Source: Tenacibaculum discolor (lineage in GTDB: Bacteria; Bacteroidota; Bacteroidia; Flavobacteriales; Flavobacteriaceae). From it: DNA of 64,000 bases. This document shows, piece by piece, positions 35,507 through 45,565 of this stretch (its first letter is position 1; every line of letters begins with the position of its first letter). The notes under the pieces were generated by a model. That model did not search any database and was not told where the DNA came from. It worked only from the letters and a program-made list of their open reading frames with translations. The stretch spans positions 1 to 64,000 of the forward strand of contig NZ_RCCS01000004.1 in the NCBI RefSeq assembly GCF_003664185.1. Reading direction: 5' to 3'. The position numbers and the translations under genes were made by a program.

Positions 35507-36841
35507 ATGAATGTAGATAAGAAAGTAGCTTTTTACACATTAGGTTGTAAATTAAATTTTTCGGAAACTTCAACCATTGCTAGAAACTTTGTAAATGAAG
35601 GGTTTGAGCGTGTTGAGTTTGAAGAAAAAGCAGATATATATGTAATTAACACCTGTTCGGTAACAGACAATGCTGATAAACGTTTTAAAAGTATTGTAAA
35701 GTCTGCCTTAAAGAAAAATGAAGAGGCTTTTGTTATTGGTGTAGGTTGTTATGCACAATTAAAACCTGAAGAATTAGCTGCTGTTGATGGTGTAGACTTA
35801 GTATTGGGTGCTACTGAAAAGTTTAATGTAACTAGCTATATCAACGACTTAACCAAAAATGATATTGGTGAAGTACATTCTTGTGAAATTGAAGATGCCG
35901 ATTTTTATGTAGGTTCTTATTCTATTGGAGATCGTACTCGTGCTTTCTTAAAAGTGCAAGATGGTTGCGATTATAAGTGTACTTATTGTACCATTCCGTT
36001 AGCACGTGGAATTTCACGAAGTGATACGTTAGAAAACGTATTAAAAAACGCTAAAGAAATTTCTGAGAAAGGAATTAAAGAAATTGTTTTAACAGGAGTA
36101 AATATTGGTGACTACGGAAAAGGAGAATTCGGTAATAAAAAACACGAACATACTTTTTTAGAGTTGGTACAAGCACTTGATAAAGTTGAGGGAATTAATC
36201 GTTTACGAATCTCTTCTATTGAACCTAATTTATTAAAAGATGAAACGATTGATTTTGTTTCAAACTCAAACATATTTGTTCCACATTTTCACATTCCACT
36301 ACAATCTGGTAGTGATGAACTGTTAAAGAAAATGAAACGTCGTTATTTACGTAAAGTATATACTGATAGAGTTTCTAAGATTAAAGAAGTAATGCCTAAC
36401 GCTTGTATTGGTGTAGATGTTATTGTTGGTTTTCCTGGTGAAACAGATGAATTATTTTTAGAAACCTACAACTATTTAGCAGACTTAGATATTTCTTACT
36501 TACACGTTTTCACTTATTCTGAAAGACCAAACACAGAAGCTGTTGAAATGGACGGTGTAGTACCTAAGAAAACACGTGCAAAACGTAGTAAAATGCTACG
36601 CGGATTATCTGTAAAAAAACGTAGAGCTTTTTATGAAAGTCAGTTAGGTAATACCTTAACAGTTTTATTTGAAAGTGAAAATAAAGAAGGATATATCCAC
36701 GGTTTTACAGAAAACTATGTAAAAGTTAAGGCTCCTTGGAATCCTGAACTAGTAAATACATTACACACAGTTACGTTAACAAAAATTGATGAAGATGGTT
36801 TAGTTCGTTTTGATTTTGTGGATGCTGGAGTTATTGCTTAA
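35507..36841 (+). CDS. mtaB: tRNA t6A37 methylthiotransferase MtaB
   Basis: A 444-residue radical SAM enzyme that adds a methylthio group to t6A37 of ANN-decoding tRNAs. The N-terminal UPF0004 domain has three cluster cysteines (TLGCKLN, NTCSVTDNAD, GVGCYAQ). The radical SAM motif is DGCDYKCTYCTIPLARG, and a TRAM-like C-terminal domain is present. The VTDNADKR motif points to MtaB rather than MiaB or RimO. The length is normal. Confidence 0.95.
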   Translation: MNVDKKVAFYTLGCKLNFSETSTIARNFVNEGFERVEFEEKADIYVINTCSVTDNADKRFKSIVKSALKKNEEAFVIGVGCYAQLKPEELAAVDGVDLVLGATEKFNVTSYINDLTKNDIGEVHSCEIEDADFYVGSYSIGDRTRAFLKVQDGCDYKCTYCTIPLARGISRSDTLENVLKNAKEISEKGIKEIVLTGVNIGDYGKGEFGNKKHEHTFLELVQALDKVEGINRLRISSIEPNLLKDETIDFVSNSNIFVPHFHIPLQSGSDELLKKMKRRYLRKVYTDRVSKIKEVMPNACIGVDVIVGFPGETDELFLETYNYLADLDISYLHVFTYSERPNTEAVEMDGVVPKKTRAKRSKMLRGLSVKKRRAFYESQLGNTLTVLFESENKEGYIHGFTENYVKVKAPWNPELVNTLHTVTLTKIDEDGLVRFDFVDAGVIA

Positions 36842-36877
36842 CTTGTCAACTAGTTCACACAATCAAAAAACTCATTT

Positions 36878-37624
36878 ATGAAGTACCTATTATACTCTTT
36901 TTTAGCCTTAGGAATCTCTTGTGGTATTCCTAAAAAAAGTTCTGAAACCAAATTAACAGAGCCAATAGAAAAAGAAACAATTATTGAAGAAGAAGTTATA
37001 AAACCTATAGCTTCTCAAAATGAGTTAATTATTGTTCTTAAAAACGCTAAAAGTATTGATGATGTAAAATCACTTATAAAAAATAGCGGCTTAACTTGGA
37101 GTAAAATGGCTTATGAAACAGATGCTTCAAAAATAGGTATTGTTGAAGTTCCTGAAGGCAAGCGTGATTTTTGGATTGATAAACTACAGGAAAGCGGAGA
37201 GTTTAGATTAGTTGATGCCAACTCAGAAGAAAAATTAACTAACATCATTTCCGAAGAAAAAAATAACCTTTTAAGAATTATCAAAACTCCTTGTTTTGGT
37301 GACTGTCCTGTATATTCTGTTTCTATTGATAAAGAAGGAAATGTTCTTTACAACGGAATTGAATATGTATTAGTAAAAGGAACACAAAAATTTACACTAT
37401 CAGAAAAACAACTGCAAGAGCTAAACAATAAGCTTAACAAAAAGGATTTTGCTAGTTTTAAAGATGTTTATAGCAACCCTAAAATTCCAGATTTATCTAG
37501 TACTTATATAGTTCATGATGGAAAACAAATCTTAATTCGTTTATGGAAAGATATTCCTGATGAGCTTATTGACGTACACGAATATATTGACGGTATTTTA
37601 TTAGACAAAAAGTTTATTGAATAA
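36878..37624 (+). CDS. Lipoprotein with a DUF6438-like domain
   Basis: A 248-residue lipoprotein (lipobox GISC, Cys15). The C-terminal part (about 125-245) opens RIIKTPCFGDCPVYSVSIDK and continues FTLSEKQLQELNNKLNKKDF, the pattern of the DUF6438 family. The N-terminal half is unrecognised. Its stop overlaps the next start by one base (TAATG). The function is unknown. Confidence 0.78.
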   Translation: MKYLLYSFLALGISCGIPKKSSETKLTEPIEKETIIEEEVIKPIASQNELIIVLKNAKSIDDVKSLIKNSGLTWSKMAYETDASKIGIVEVPEGKRDFWIDKLQESGEFRLVDANSEEKLTNIISEEKNNLLRIIKTPCFGDCPVYSVSIDKEGNVLYNGIEYVLVKGTQKFTLSEKQLQELNNKLNKKDFASFKDVYSNPKIPDLSSTYIVHDGKQILIRLWKDIPDELIDVHEYIDGILLDKKFIE

Positions 37625-38289
37625 TGCCTAAAACTCACTTGTATTTTGTCCCTGGTTTAGCTGCCAATACCAAAATATTTGAGCGTATTTCTTTACCTGA
37701 AGAACATTTTGAACTGCACTTTTTAGATTGGATGCTACCAACCTCTATTAACGAAAGCATTGAAGAATATGCTCAACGAATGTGTGCTAAAATTCAACAC
37801 AAAAACCCTGTGTTAATTGGAGTTTCTTTTGGAGGTATTATGGTACAGGAAATGAGTAAAATTATTGATTGTAAAAAAATAATTATAATATCAAGTGTTA
37901 AAAGCAATAAAGAGTTTCCTAAACGTTTTAAACTAGTACAAGTAACAAAAGCCTATAAACTTTTCCCTTCAAAAGTTATTTCAAATATTGAAAGTTACGA
38001 ACGCTATTTTTTTAATGATTATTTAAAAAAACGAGCTGAGTTATATAAAATATACCTATCAGTTAGAAACAAAGAATATTTGCAATGGGCTATATACAAC
38101 GTATTACACTGGAAACAAGAAGAATCTATTCCCGGTATAATTCACATTCACGGAAAAAAAGATGAAGTTTTTCCTATAAAATATATTAAAAATTCAATTG
38201 AAATTGAAAATGGCACGCATGTAATGATTTTGAACAAAGCAAAAACAATTTCTGAAATACTAAAAAAGGAATGTTTTTTGATGGATTAA
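37624..38289 (+). CDS. Alpha/beta hydrolase
   Basis: A 221-residue cytosolic protein opening THLYFVPGLAANTKIFE. The nucleophile elbow is VLIGVSFGGIMVQEM (Ser in GVSFGG), the acid is likely in HGKKDEVFP and the His in ENGTHVMIL, so the triad appears complete. The substrate is unknown. It overlaps the DUF6438-like lipoprotein gene by one base, and its end runs into the transglycosylase leader. Confidence 0.8.
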   Translation: MPKTHLYFVPGLAANTKIFERISLPEEHFELHFLDWMLPTSINESIEEYAQRMCAKIQHKNPVLIGVSFGGIMVQEMSKIIDCKKIIIISSVKSNKEFPKRFKLVQVTKAYKLFPSKVISNIESYERYFFNDYLKKRAELYKIYLSVRNKEYLQWAIYNVLHWKQEESIPGIIHIHGKKDEVFPIKYIKNSIEIENGTHVMILNKAKTISEILKKECFLMD

Positions 38290-38324
38290 CATCATTACAC
38301 AACTTGACAAAAACTAAAAGAGAA

Positions 38325-39227
38325 ATGAACAAATCAATCCGCTTCTTATCTATCTTAACTATAGTATTTGTTGGAATTTTATTTACCAATACTATAAGCA
38401 AATCAAACGAACCAACCATTAAAAATGTAGCGGAAAGTTACGAGGTTAAAGCTCTAAAATTACCTAACGATTTAAATTTAGCAGGAGAACGAGTTCCTAT
38501 TGAAAAACCTGACATTAGAGAACGAATGGACCGCGAGTTATTAGTAAACACCTATTGGCAGTCTAATGGATTGTTACTTATAAAACGTGCAAATAAATAC
38601 TTTCCTATTTTAGAGCCTTTGTTAGAAAAATATGGTTTACCTGACGATTTCAAATTCTTAGCCTTAGCTGAAAGTGGTTTTATTGATGAAACATCCCATG
38701 TTGGTGCAGCTGGTATGTGGCACTTTATGAAACAAACAGGTAAAGAATATGGTTTAGAAATTAATAGTAATGTTGACGAACGTTATCATATAGAAAAATC
38801 TACTAAAGTAGCTGCTGAGTATTTAAAAAAATCGAAAGAACGTTTTGGTTCTTGGACGCTTGCCGCTGCGGCTTATAATGCGGGTAACTATGGTATTTCT
38901 AAAAGATTAGATGCTCAAGGTGTAACCAGCTATTACGATGCATTGTTACCTGATGAAACCGAGCGTTACGTTTTTAGAATCTTAGCTTTAAAAGAAATTA
39001 TAACTAACCCAAAAGAATATGGTTTTGTTTTCGATCAAGAAGATTTATATACCCTTCCTGAAACCTATACTGTTAAAGTAGATACTGCTATTAGTAATAT
39101 TGCCTTATTTGCTAAAAAATTCGGAATTACCTACAAAGAGCTTAAGCTACATAATTCTTGGTTACGAGAAAACAAATTAAACAACCGCAGTAGAAAACTA
39201 TACGAAATTAAAATCCCAGTTAAATAG
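38325..39227 (+). CDS. Lytic murein transglycosylase with LysM-like C-terminus
   Basis: The ATG at 38325 is chosen over one at 38271 because it starts a signal peptide (NKSIRFLSILTIVFVGILFT) and avoids overlap. The 300-residue protein has an SLT domain with catalytic Glu in FLALAESGFIDETSHVGAAG, MWHFMKQTGKEYGL and AAAAYNAGNYG, the MltD-like subgroup. The tail (YTVKVDTAISNIALFAKKFG) looks like a LysM motif for peptidoglycan binding. It is exported and cleaves glycan strands to 1,6-anhydro ends. Confidence 0.9.
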   Translation: MNKSIRFLSILTIVFVGILFTNTISKSNEPTIKNVAESYEVKALKLPNDLNLAGERVPIEKPDIRERMDRELLVNTYWQSNGLLLIKRANKYFPILEPLLEKYGLPDDFKFLALAESGFIDETSHVGAAGMWHFMKQTGKEYGLEINSNVDERYHIEKSTKVAAEYLKKSKERFGSWTLAAAAYNAGNYGISKRLDAQGVTSYYDALLPDETERYVFRILALKEIITNPKEYGFVFDQEDLYTLPETYTVKVDTAISNIALFAKKFGITYKELKLHNSWLRENKLNNRSRKLYEIKIPVK

Positions 39228-39442
39228 TGAAAAAAGTACTTCCTTATATATATCTATTTATAGGTATATTTATTTTAATTAATACGTTTTCTGCCTTTTT
39301 TCAAAAAAGAGAAGTGTATCGACTCCTATTCAACTTCACAACCAAAAACCAATATGTTTTCTTACTCGTTAGAGTTTTGTTTGCTTCTTGGTTTATAGTT
39401 GATGGCGTTAAAAAATTGAAACAAAATAAAACCGAATCATAA
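39227..39442 (+). CDS. Small two-helix membrane protein (GTG start)
   Basis: A 71-residue protein with two hydrophobic helices (ILPYIYLFIGIFILINTF-like region at 5-22, and VFLLVRVLFASWFIVDGV at about 44-61). The GTG start overlaps the transglycosylase stop by one base (TAGTG), which supports it. No family is recognised. A strong terminator follows at once. Confidence 0.6.
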   Translation: MKKVLPYIYLFIGIFILINTFSAFFQKREVYRLLFNFTTKNQYVFLLVRVLFASWFIVDGVKKLKQNKTES

Positions 39443-39443
39443 T

Positions 39444-39476
39444 AAAAAAAGCTCATTCTTTCGAATGAGCTTTTTT
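39444..39476. terminator. Bidirectional terminator between the transglycosylase operon and folE
   Basis: Stem GCTCATTC (39451-39458), loop TTTC, stem GAATGAGC (39463-39470), flanked by seven A and six T. Confidence 0.9.
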
Positions 39477-39496
39477 ATTTATTTAAACTTTATTTT

Positions 39497-40189
39497 CTAT
39501 TGAAAATCAGTATTTAATTTTATGTAATCTAAGAATTCACGCTTGGTTTCTTTGTTTTTAAATGCTCCACCAAACTCAGCAGTAACTGTACTACTTTCAA
39601 TATCTTTAATACCTCTTGAGTTAACACATAAATGTTTTGCATCTATAACACATGCAACATCTTGAGTTCCTAAAGCTTCTTGCATTGCTTGTACTACCTG
39701 CATAGTTAAACGCTCTTGTACTTGTGGGCGCTTAGCATAATACTCAACAATACGATTCATCTTAGATAAACCGATTACTTTACCATTAGAAATATACGCA
39801 ACATGTGCTCTACCAATAATTGGTAATAAGTGATGCTCACATGTTGAATATACAATAATGTTTTTTTCAACTAACATTTCACCATACTTATAAGTATTGT
39901 CAAATGTTGACGCTTCTGGTTTATTTTGTGGGTTTAACCCCATAAACAACTCATTTACGAAAGCTTTTGCAACCCTTTTAGGAGTACCTTGCATGCTATC
40001 GTCAGTTAAATCCATTCCTAACGTTTCAAGAATTTCTTTAACGTTCTCTTGAATTTTTTCAATTTTTTCTTTGTCAGAAATATCGAAAGCATCCGCACGT
40101 AAAGGCGTTTTGGCCGACGTACCAATGTGGTTCTCTCCTATTTCATCTATGCTATCGTCATTCATTTTGTTGTTGTTCACTTCAAACAT
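39497..40189 (-). CDS. folE: GTP cyclohydrolase I
   Basis: A 230-residue enzyme making 7,8-dihydroneopterin triphosphate for folate. Zinc and active-site motifs: YSTCEHHLLPIIGRAHVAYI, KVIGLSKMNRIVEYYAKRPQ, QERLT and DAKHLCVNSRGI. The N-terminal 40 residues are acidic and variable, as usual. The start fits a short leader of about 18 nt after TAAATTTG at 40213-40220 (minus strand). Confidence 0.97.
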   Translation of the reverse strand: MFEVNNNKMNDDSIDEIGENHIGTSAKTPLRADAFDISDKEKIEKIQENVKEILETLGMDLTDDSMQGTPKRVAKAFVNELFMGLNPQNKPEASTFDNTYKYGEMLVEKNIIVYSTCEHHLLPIIGRAHVAYISNGKVIGLSKMNRIVEYYAKRPQVQERLTMQVVQAMQEALGTQDVACVIDAKHLCVNSRGIKDIESSTVTAEFGGAFKNKETKREFLDYIKLNTDFQ

Positions 40190-40212
40190 TTCTATCTAAA
40201 ATTAGTAGGGCG

Positions 40213-40220
40213 CAAATTTA
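40213..40220 (-). promoter_or_regulatory. -7 element of the folE promoter
   Basis: On the minus strand TAAATTTG fits TAnnTTTG, 23 bases before the folE ATG. Confidence 0.55.
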
Positions 40221-40236
40221 CAACATTGTTGGTAAT

Positions 40237-41601
40237 TTACTGCACTTTATTTATCAATTCGTCTAAAGAACAAGTAGTTTGCTCTCCCGTCGACATATTT
40301 TTAACAACAAGCGTACCATTTTCAACAGTTGTCACTACAAACTCAATTTCTCTATTTGTAGCATATTTCCACTGCTTTTTTTGCTGGTTGTTACTGCTTG
40401 CCACATCTGGATACATTTCTGACTTTATGTTGTTTTGTCTTAATGTTTTTATGGCTTTTACTTTATCTAAACTCTCGCTTTCTTCAAAATTTAAAAACAA
40501 TACTTTAGGTTTTGGCAATTCTACTGCTTCAAACAATCCTAATTCTTCCATTACCAAGTAAATTCTATCTAACCCAAAAGATATTCCTACTCCAGAAACA
40601 TCTTTTAAACCAAAAATACCTGTCAAGTCGTCATAACGACCTCCACCACCAATAGAACCCATTTTTACACCTTCTGGAGCTGCTACTTCATAAATAGCCC
40701 CTGTGTAATAGTTCAATCCTCTAGCTAAGGTTACATCTAATTCTAAGCTTGCTGAATCTAGCCCTAAACTTTCTACGTTATTAACTACGGTTCTCAAATC
40801 AGCTACACCTTGTAATCCTTCTTCCGAACCTTGTAACATAGCCTCTAAAGAAGCTAACTTATCTTGATTACTTCCAGAAAAATTAAATAACGGATCAACT
40901 TTTTCTATCGCTTCAGCAGAAATTCCTTTCTCCAACATCTCCTTAACTACACCGTCTTTTCCTATTTTATCTAACTTATCTAAAGCCACTGTAAAATCAA
41001 TCAGTTTGTCTGATGCACCAATTACCTCAGCAATTCCTGATAAGATTTTTCGGTTGTTGATTTTGATAGTCGTACCTTTTAATCCTAACTTACTAAAAAC
41101 AGTATCATATAATTGTACAAACTCAACTTCTTGCCATAACGAAGTACTTCCTACCACATCGGCATCACATTGATAAAACTCACGGAAACGTCCTTTTTGT
41201 GGTCTATCTGCTCTCCAAACTGGTTGGATTTGGTAACGTTTAAATGGAAATGTAATTTCGTTTTGGTGTTGTACTACGTAACGTGCAAACGGAACTGTTA
41301 AATCGTAACGCAATGCTTTTTCAGAAATTTTTGAAGTAACTTTTTGACTGTCTTTATCTGCCAATAAGTTTTCATCTACTTTCTTTAAATAATCACCAGA
41401 ATTCAAGATTTTAAAAATCAATCTATCCCCTTCTTCACCATATTTCCCCATCAATGTAGAAGAGTTTTCAAAACTTGGTGTTTCAATAGGTTGAAATCCG
41501 AAATTTTCAAACGAATGTTTAATTGTATTGAAAATATAGTTTCTTTTTGCTACTTCTGTTGATGAAAAATCTCTTGTTCCTTTTGGGATTCCTGGTTTCA
41601 T
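40237..41601 (-). CDS. hisS: Histidyl-tRNA synthetase
   Basis: A 454-residue class II synthetase. It opens [11 protein letters not shown]; class II motif 2 is [20 protein letters not shown], the His-specific motifs are [14 protein letters not shown] and [11 protein letters not shown], and motif 3 is [12 protein letters not shown]-terminal anticodon-binding domain completes it. The length is normal for Bacteroidota. It ends 47 bp upstream of folE and might be partly co-transcribed with it, though folE has its own promoter. Confidence 0.97.
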   Translation of the reverse strand: MKPGIPKGTRDFSSTEVAKRNYIFNTIKHSFENFGFQPIETPSFENSSTLMGKYGEEGDRLIFKILNSGDYLKKVDENLLADKDSQKVTSKISEKALRYDLTVPFARYVVQHQNEITFPFKRYQIQPVWRADRPQKGRFREFYQCDADVVGSTSLWQEVEFVQLYDTVFSKLGLKGTTIKINNRKILSGIAEVIGASDKLIDFTVALDKLDKIGKDGVVKEMLEKGISAEAIEKVDPLFNFSGSNQDKLASLEAMLQGSEEGLQGVADLRTVVNNVESLGLDSASLELDVTLARGLNYYTGAIYEVAAPEGVKMGSIGGGGRYDDLTGIFGLKDVSGVGISFGLDRIYLVMEELGLFEAVELPKPKVLFLNFEESESLDKVKAIKTLRQNNIKSEMYPDVASSNNQQKKQWKYATNREIEFVVTTVENGTLVVKNMSTGEQTTCSLDELINKVQ

Positions 41602-41717
41602 ATTCTTTTAATTATCATTTATCAATTACCAGTAATCAGTTTATGATTATTGTTTATTGATAATTGTTTATTGTTCTATTTAGCCTGCAAATATCCGAAA
41701 AAATATGAAGAATAATG

Positions 41718-42653
41718 TTATTTAGCGGTCGCTTTATTTTTACGTTTTAAACGATAAATCGTGGCGTTTAACTCAAAACCTAAGAGTAAAATAATAGCAT
41801 TTAACCATACGAACAACATTAAAATTAACAGGGTACCAATTGAGCCGTATAGTTGATTGTATTGAGCAAACTTAACTACATAAATTCCAAATAAGTAAAA
41901 GGTAAACATAGATACTACTGTAGTTAAAATAGCACCTGGAGAAAAGAATTTCACATCTTTACCTTGTTTGGTTCCGTACCTAAAGAGTAAAGATACAATG
42001 GTAAAAATCATTACTAAAAACAAGAAACCTCTTCCGTAGTAAAACAAGTCTAAATCTCCTGTGTTTAACCATCCAATTTTGTGAATTCTTGTTAAGGCTA
42101 TTTGATAAAAGATAATGAGTGTTACCGTTACGATTAAGAAAAATGACATTAGCAACGATACTGCTAACGAAATAAAATAGGCTCTTAAAACATTTCTTAC
42201 TTCGGTTACATGATAAGAATATTCAAACCCACCAAATATTGCATTTACACCATTGGTCATTAAAAAAATAGAGGCTAAGAAACCGAATGACAATAATCCA
42301 CCGTATTGATTGTTAATAATATCTTTTATAACAAAATCTACCGCCTCAAAGGTTTTTGGTGGTAATGCTTCTTGCATTAATGAAAGTAACCCGTCTTGAA
42401 ATCCATCAATCGGGATGTAAGGAATCAATGTTAAAATGAATAATAAGAATGGAAAGATTGCCATAAAGAAACTAAAAGCAATACCTCCTGCCCTTGTAGT
42501 TAATGCTCCTTTTACAATACCAATAACATACATTTCAAGTACATCGTACAAAGACATTCCTTCTAACCCCGGAATTTTAATTTTCTTTCCAAAGGCCACG
42601 AGCCAGTTAATTACTGGAATTTTCTCAAGGTTTTCTTCTATCTGTTTAGTCAT
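41718..42653 (-). CDS. YihY/BrkB-family membrane protein
   Basis: A 311-residue protein with about six transmembrane helices. The family signature is ALTTRAGGIAFSFFMAIFPF near the start of the core and FSPGAILTTVVSMFTFYLFG, YGSIGTLLILMLFVWLNAII and LLLGFELNATIYRLKR near the end. Members were once called ribonuclease BN in error. The actual role, perhaps transport or envelope function, is not known. Confidence 0.92.
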   Translation of the reverse strand: MTKQIEENLEKIPVINWLVAFGKKIKIPGLEGMSLYDVLEMYVIGIVKGALTTRAGGIAFSFFMAIFPFLLFILTLIPYIPIDGFQDGLLSLMQEALPPKTFEAVDFVIKDIINNQYGGLLSFGFLASIFLMTNGVNAIFGGFEYSYHVTEVRNVLRAYFISLAVSLLMSFFLIVTVTLIIFYQIALTRIHKIGWLNTGDLDLFYYGRGFLFLVMIFTIVSLLFRYGTKQGKDVKFFSPGAILTTVVSMFTFYLFGIYVVKFAQYNQLYGSIGTLLILMLFVWLNAIILLLGFELNATIYRLKRKNKATAK

Positions 42654-42725
42654 TTTCTTTTTAGTTGCAAAGTGTTTCTAGTTTCAGAGTTTCAAAGATG
42701 CTAAGTTTTTTTAGTTGCATAATTT

Positions 42726-42880
42726 TTATCGTTTTTCTTTTAGCTTTCTTATTAAACTTGATAGCATTCTCTCTCTTGATTCCCCATAAAGTCTGTCAAA
42801 AGATTCCTTTGAAATATACTCTAAGTTTGAAGAAATTTCAAGTTGCGTTTGTAATTCAAACAACGAGGCTACCACATTAC
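42726..42880 (-). pseudogene. Truncated four-helix-bundle (23S rRNA IVS-type) protein remnant
   Basis: In a frame different from the pentapeptide gene, about 50 residues read VVASLFELQTQLEISSNLEY then ISKESFDRLYGESRERMLSS. This matches the C-terminal half of the four-helix-bundle family found in 23S rRNA intervening sequences (S-x-x-E-x-x-TQL...L-x-YI). The normal N-terminal half is missing: upstream, the frame runs into the end of the pentapeptide gene. No start of its own is credible. Confidence 0.55.
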
Positions 42881-43446
42881 TCCACCACAATACCATATTT
42901 ATACAATAGTCCTGCAATATTTTCATTAGAAAACTTTGCTTTTTTAACCCTATTATTTTCAGGATCAATTGCAAAATTAGTAGCAGTTGTAAAATCTGCT
43001 TTTTCTAAATTCGTCCGATCAAAAATTGCTCCTTTTAAATCACAATCTTTAAAGAGACCTCTACTTAAGTCAGCTTCAACAAAATCTACTTCTTGCAAAT
43101 TACAACTTATAAATTTTGTAGTGGGAATTTTTAATTGGTAAAAAGAAGATAAGTTTAGCTGGCAGTTATGAAAGCTCATTTCTAGCAAAAAGTTGTTGCA
43201 TTCATTAAACTTTACCCCAACCATTTTACAATTTTCAAAAGTGCAATCTTTAAAAAAAGTGTGGTTTACCACTGTATTACTAAAATTACAGTTGATAAAC
43301 TCACACTCTAAAAATTCAATATTTGAAGCATGTACGTTCTCGAAATTGCAATTCTCGAACGTACAGCTGTCATATTCTCCTTTGTTGATTTTTGTTACTG
43401 TAAAATCAACCTTTGTAAATGTTTCGTTGTCAAAGAAATCATTCAT
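42877..43446 (-). CDS. Pentapeptide repeat protein
   Basis: A 189-residue protein made of A(D/N)LxX-type pentapeptide units, for example CTFENCNFENVHASNIEF, CEFINCNFSNTVVNHTFFKD and CDLKGAIFDRTNLEKADFTT, giving a right-handed quadrilateral beta-helix. The size and central break resemble Qnr-like proteins that protect DNA gyrase, but no evidence ties it to quinolones. The start abuts the Dcp gene stop without a gap. Confidence 0.88.
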   Translation of the reverse strand: MNDFFDNETFTKVDFTVTKINKGEYDSCTFENCNFENVHASNIEFLECEFINCNFSNTVVNHTFFKDCTFENCKMVGVKFNECNNFLLEMSFHNCQLNLSSFYQLKIPTTKFISCNLQEVDFVEADLSRGLFKDCDLKGAIFDRTNLEKADFTTATNFAIDPENNRVKKAKFSNENIAGLLYKYGIVVE

Positions 43447-45549
43447 TTATTGTAACCCTCTTGCTTTTAGCATTGGTTCTGCCTGTGGATCTCTTCCTGC
43501 AAAAACACGATACATTTCTGCATAATCCATCGTGTTTCCTTTCGATAAGATTTGCTCTCTAAACTTCTGACCGTTTTCTCTAGTTAACAATCCGTTGTTT
43601 TTAAACCAATCGTACGCATCGTGACTTAACATTTCTGTCCATAAATACGAGTAATATCCTGCTCCATATCCTCCACTAAAAATATGTGCAAAATATGTTG
43701 AACGATATCTTGGTGGTACCTCATCAATCTTTAACTTCATTTTAGCCAAAGCTTCTTCTTCAAATTTAGCTACATCTTCAATTGTAGTATCTGCTGAAAT
43801 AGTGTGCCATTGCATATCTAAATTAGAAGATGCTAAATTTTCTATAATTGAATATCCTTGATTGAACGTTCCTGCATCTTTAATTTTTTGTAATAATGCA
43901 TCAGGAATTACTTCTCCTGTTTTATAATGCAATGCATAGTTGTTTAATACCTCTGGATGTGTTGCCCAGTTTTCGTTAAACTGCGACGGGAACTCTACAA
44001 AATCTCTTGCTGTACTTGTTCCTGAAATTGATGCATATTTTTGATTTCCGAATAAACCGTGTAACGCATGTCCAAACTCATGGAAGGTAGTTTCTACATT
44101 ATCAAAACTAATTAATGCTGGTTCTCCTTCTGCTGGTTTTGGATAGTTACAAACGTTATAGATTACTGGCTTTTGTCCTCTTAATTTAGATTGCTTTACA
44201 AAAGCACTCATCCACGCTCCTCCTCTTTTACTATCTCTTGCAAAGAAGTCTCCGTAGAACAATCCTAACTTACTACCGTCTTCTTCAAAGATTTCATACA
44301 CTACCACATCTGGATGATAGGTAGGGATGTCGGTGCGCTTTTTAAAGGTAATTCCGTATAATTTTGTTGCCGCATAAAATACTCCTTTTTCTAACACGTT
44401 GGTTAACTCAAAGTATGGTTTTACCTCATCTTCATTTAAGTTGTACTTAGACTTACGTACTTTTTCAGCAAAATGATTCCAATCGTATGGAGCTAAAGTA
44501 AAGTCGTTTCCTTCTTTGTTAATTTCTGCTTGAATTTCTTTCGTTTCAGCAGCTACTTTTTCTAATGAACCAGGAATTAATCCGTTGAACATTTCAAAAA
44601 CTTTATCTGGTGTAGAAGCCATTGTTCCTTGTAAGCTCCAACTAGCAAAGTTGTCAAAACCTAAAATTTGTGCTTTCTTAGCACGTAACGAAGCCATTTT
44701 CTTTACTAAATCGCTTGTATCGTACTCACCCGCATCTGCTCTGTGAATAGATTTTTCAAACAATTGTTTACGAACTTCTCTATTTTCTAAAGTTTGTAAT
44801 AAAGGTTGTTGGGTAGTATTGATTAATTGGATTTCGTACTTTCCGTCTTTCTCTAATCCTTTAATTGTTTCTTCTGAAAGTCCTTTTAACTGTTCTTTAT
44901 CTGTAACCGTTAAACCTCCTTTTTTGCTAGCATCTAATAACTTTTTTCCGAAGTCGTTAGATAAGCTTGCTAACTCTGCATTAATTTCTTTTAACTCGTT
45001 TTTCTTTTCTTCAGATAAGTTAGCACCTGCTTTAACGAACTTTTTATATTGCTCTTTTACCAAGTGTTTAGACTCTGCATCTAAATCTAAGTTGTCTAAA
45101 TTATCGTGTACCGCTTTTATTTTTTCAAACAACTTGGTGTTTAATAAAATTTCATCGTTGTGTTTAGAAAACTTTGGAGCTAATTCTTTTTGATTGTCTT
45201 TAATTGTATCGTTCGTATGTGCACCTGCTAAAGCATAAAAAACTGCCTCAACATTATCTAACGTTTTGCTACTTTCTTCAAAAGCTATAATTGTATTTTC
45301 AAATGTTGGAGCTTCTGTATTTGCTATAATTTTAGCAATTTCTTCATTTTGAACTTCCATACCTTTTAAAATTGCAGGCATAAAGTGTTCGTTTTTTATT
45401 TTGGTAAAATCAGGTGCACCATAAGGTAAACTGCTTTTTACTAATAATGGGTTTTCTACCATGTTTGAAGTGGTTTCTTTTTTAGTTTGCTCTGTTTTAC
45501 ACGACATAGCTACTACTAGCGTTGCTATGAGTAATAGTTGTTTTTTCAT
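43447..45549 (-). CDS. M3-family peptidyl-dipeptidase (Dcp-like) lipoprotein
   Basis: A 700-residue zinc peptidase with lipobox AMSC (Cys17), so exported and lipid-anchored. The zinc motif is FHEFGHALHGLFG with His490, Glu491 and His494; later SGTSTARDFVEFPSQFNENW is also typical. Dcp removes dipeptides from the C-termini of oligopeptides. It heads a pair with the pentapeptide gene and lies 16 bp downstream of nadC. Confidence 0.94.
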   Translation of the reverse strand: MKKQLLLIATLVVAMSCKTEQTKKETTSNMVENPLLVKSSLPYGAPDFTKIKNEHFMPAILKGMEVQNEEIAKIIANTEAPTFENTIIAFEESSKTLDNVEAVFYALAGAHTNDTIKDNQKELAPKFSKHNDEILLNTKLFEKIKAVHDNLDNLDLDAESKHLVKEQYKKFVKAGANLSEEKKNELKEINAELASLSNDFGKKLLDASKKGGLTVTDKEQLKGLSEETIKGLEKDGKYEIQLINTTQQPLLQTLENREVRKQLFEKSIHRADAGEYDTSDLVKKMASLRAKKAQILGFDNFASWSLQGTMASTPDKVFEMFNGLIPGSLEKVAAETKEIQAEINKEGNDFTLAPYDWNHFAEKVRKSKYNLNEDEVKPYFELTNVLEKGVFYAATKLYGITFKKRTDIPTYHPDVVVYEIFEEDGSKLGLFYGDFFARDSKRGGAWMSAFVKQSKLRGQKPVIYNVCNYPKPAEGEPALISFDNVETTFHEFGHALHGLFGNQKYASISGTSTARDFVEFPSQFNENWATHPEVLNNYALHYKTGEVIPDALLQKIKDAGTFNQGYSIIENLASSNLDMQWHTISADTTIEDVAKFEEEALAKMKLKIDEVPPRYRSTYFAHIFSGGYGAGYYSYLWTEMLSHDAYDWFKNNGLLTRENGQKFREQILSKGNTMDYAEMYRVFAGRDPQAEPMLKARGLQ

Positions 45550-45565
45550 GATGTAGTAAGTTATA

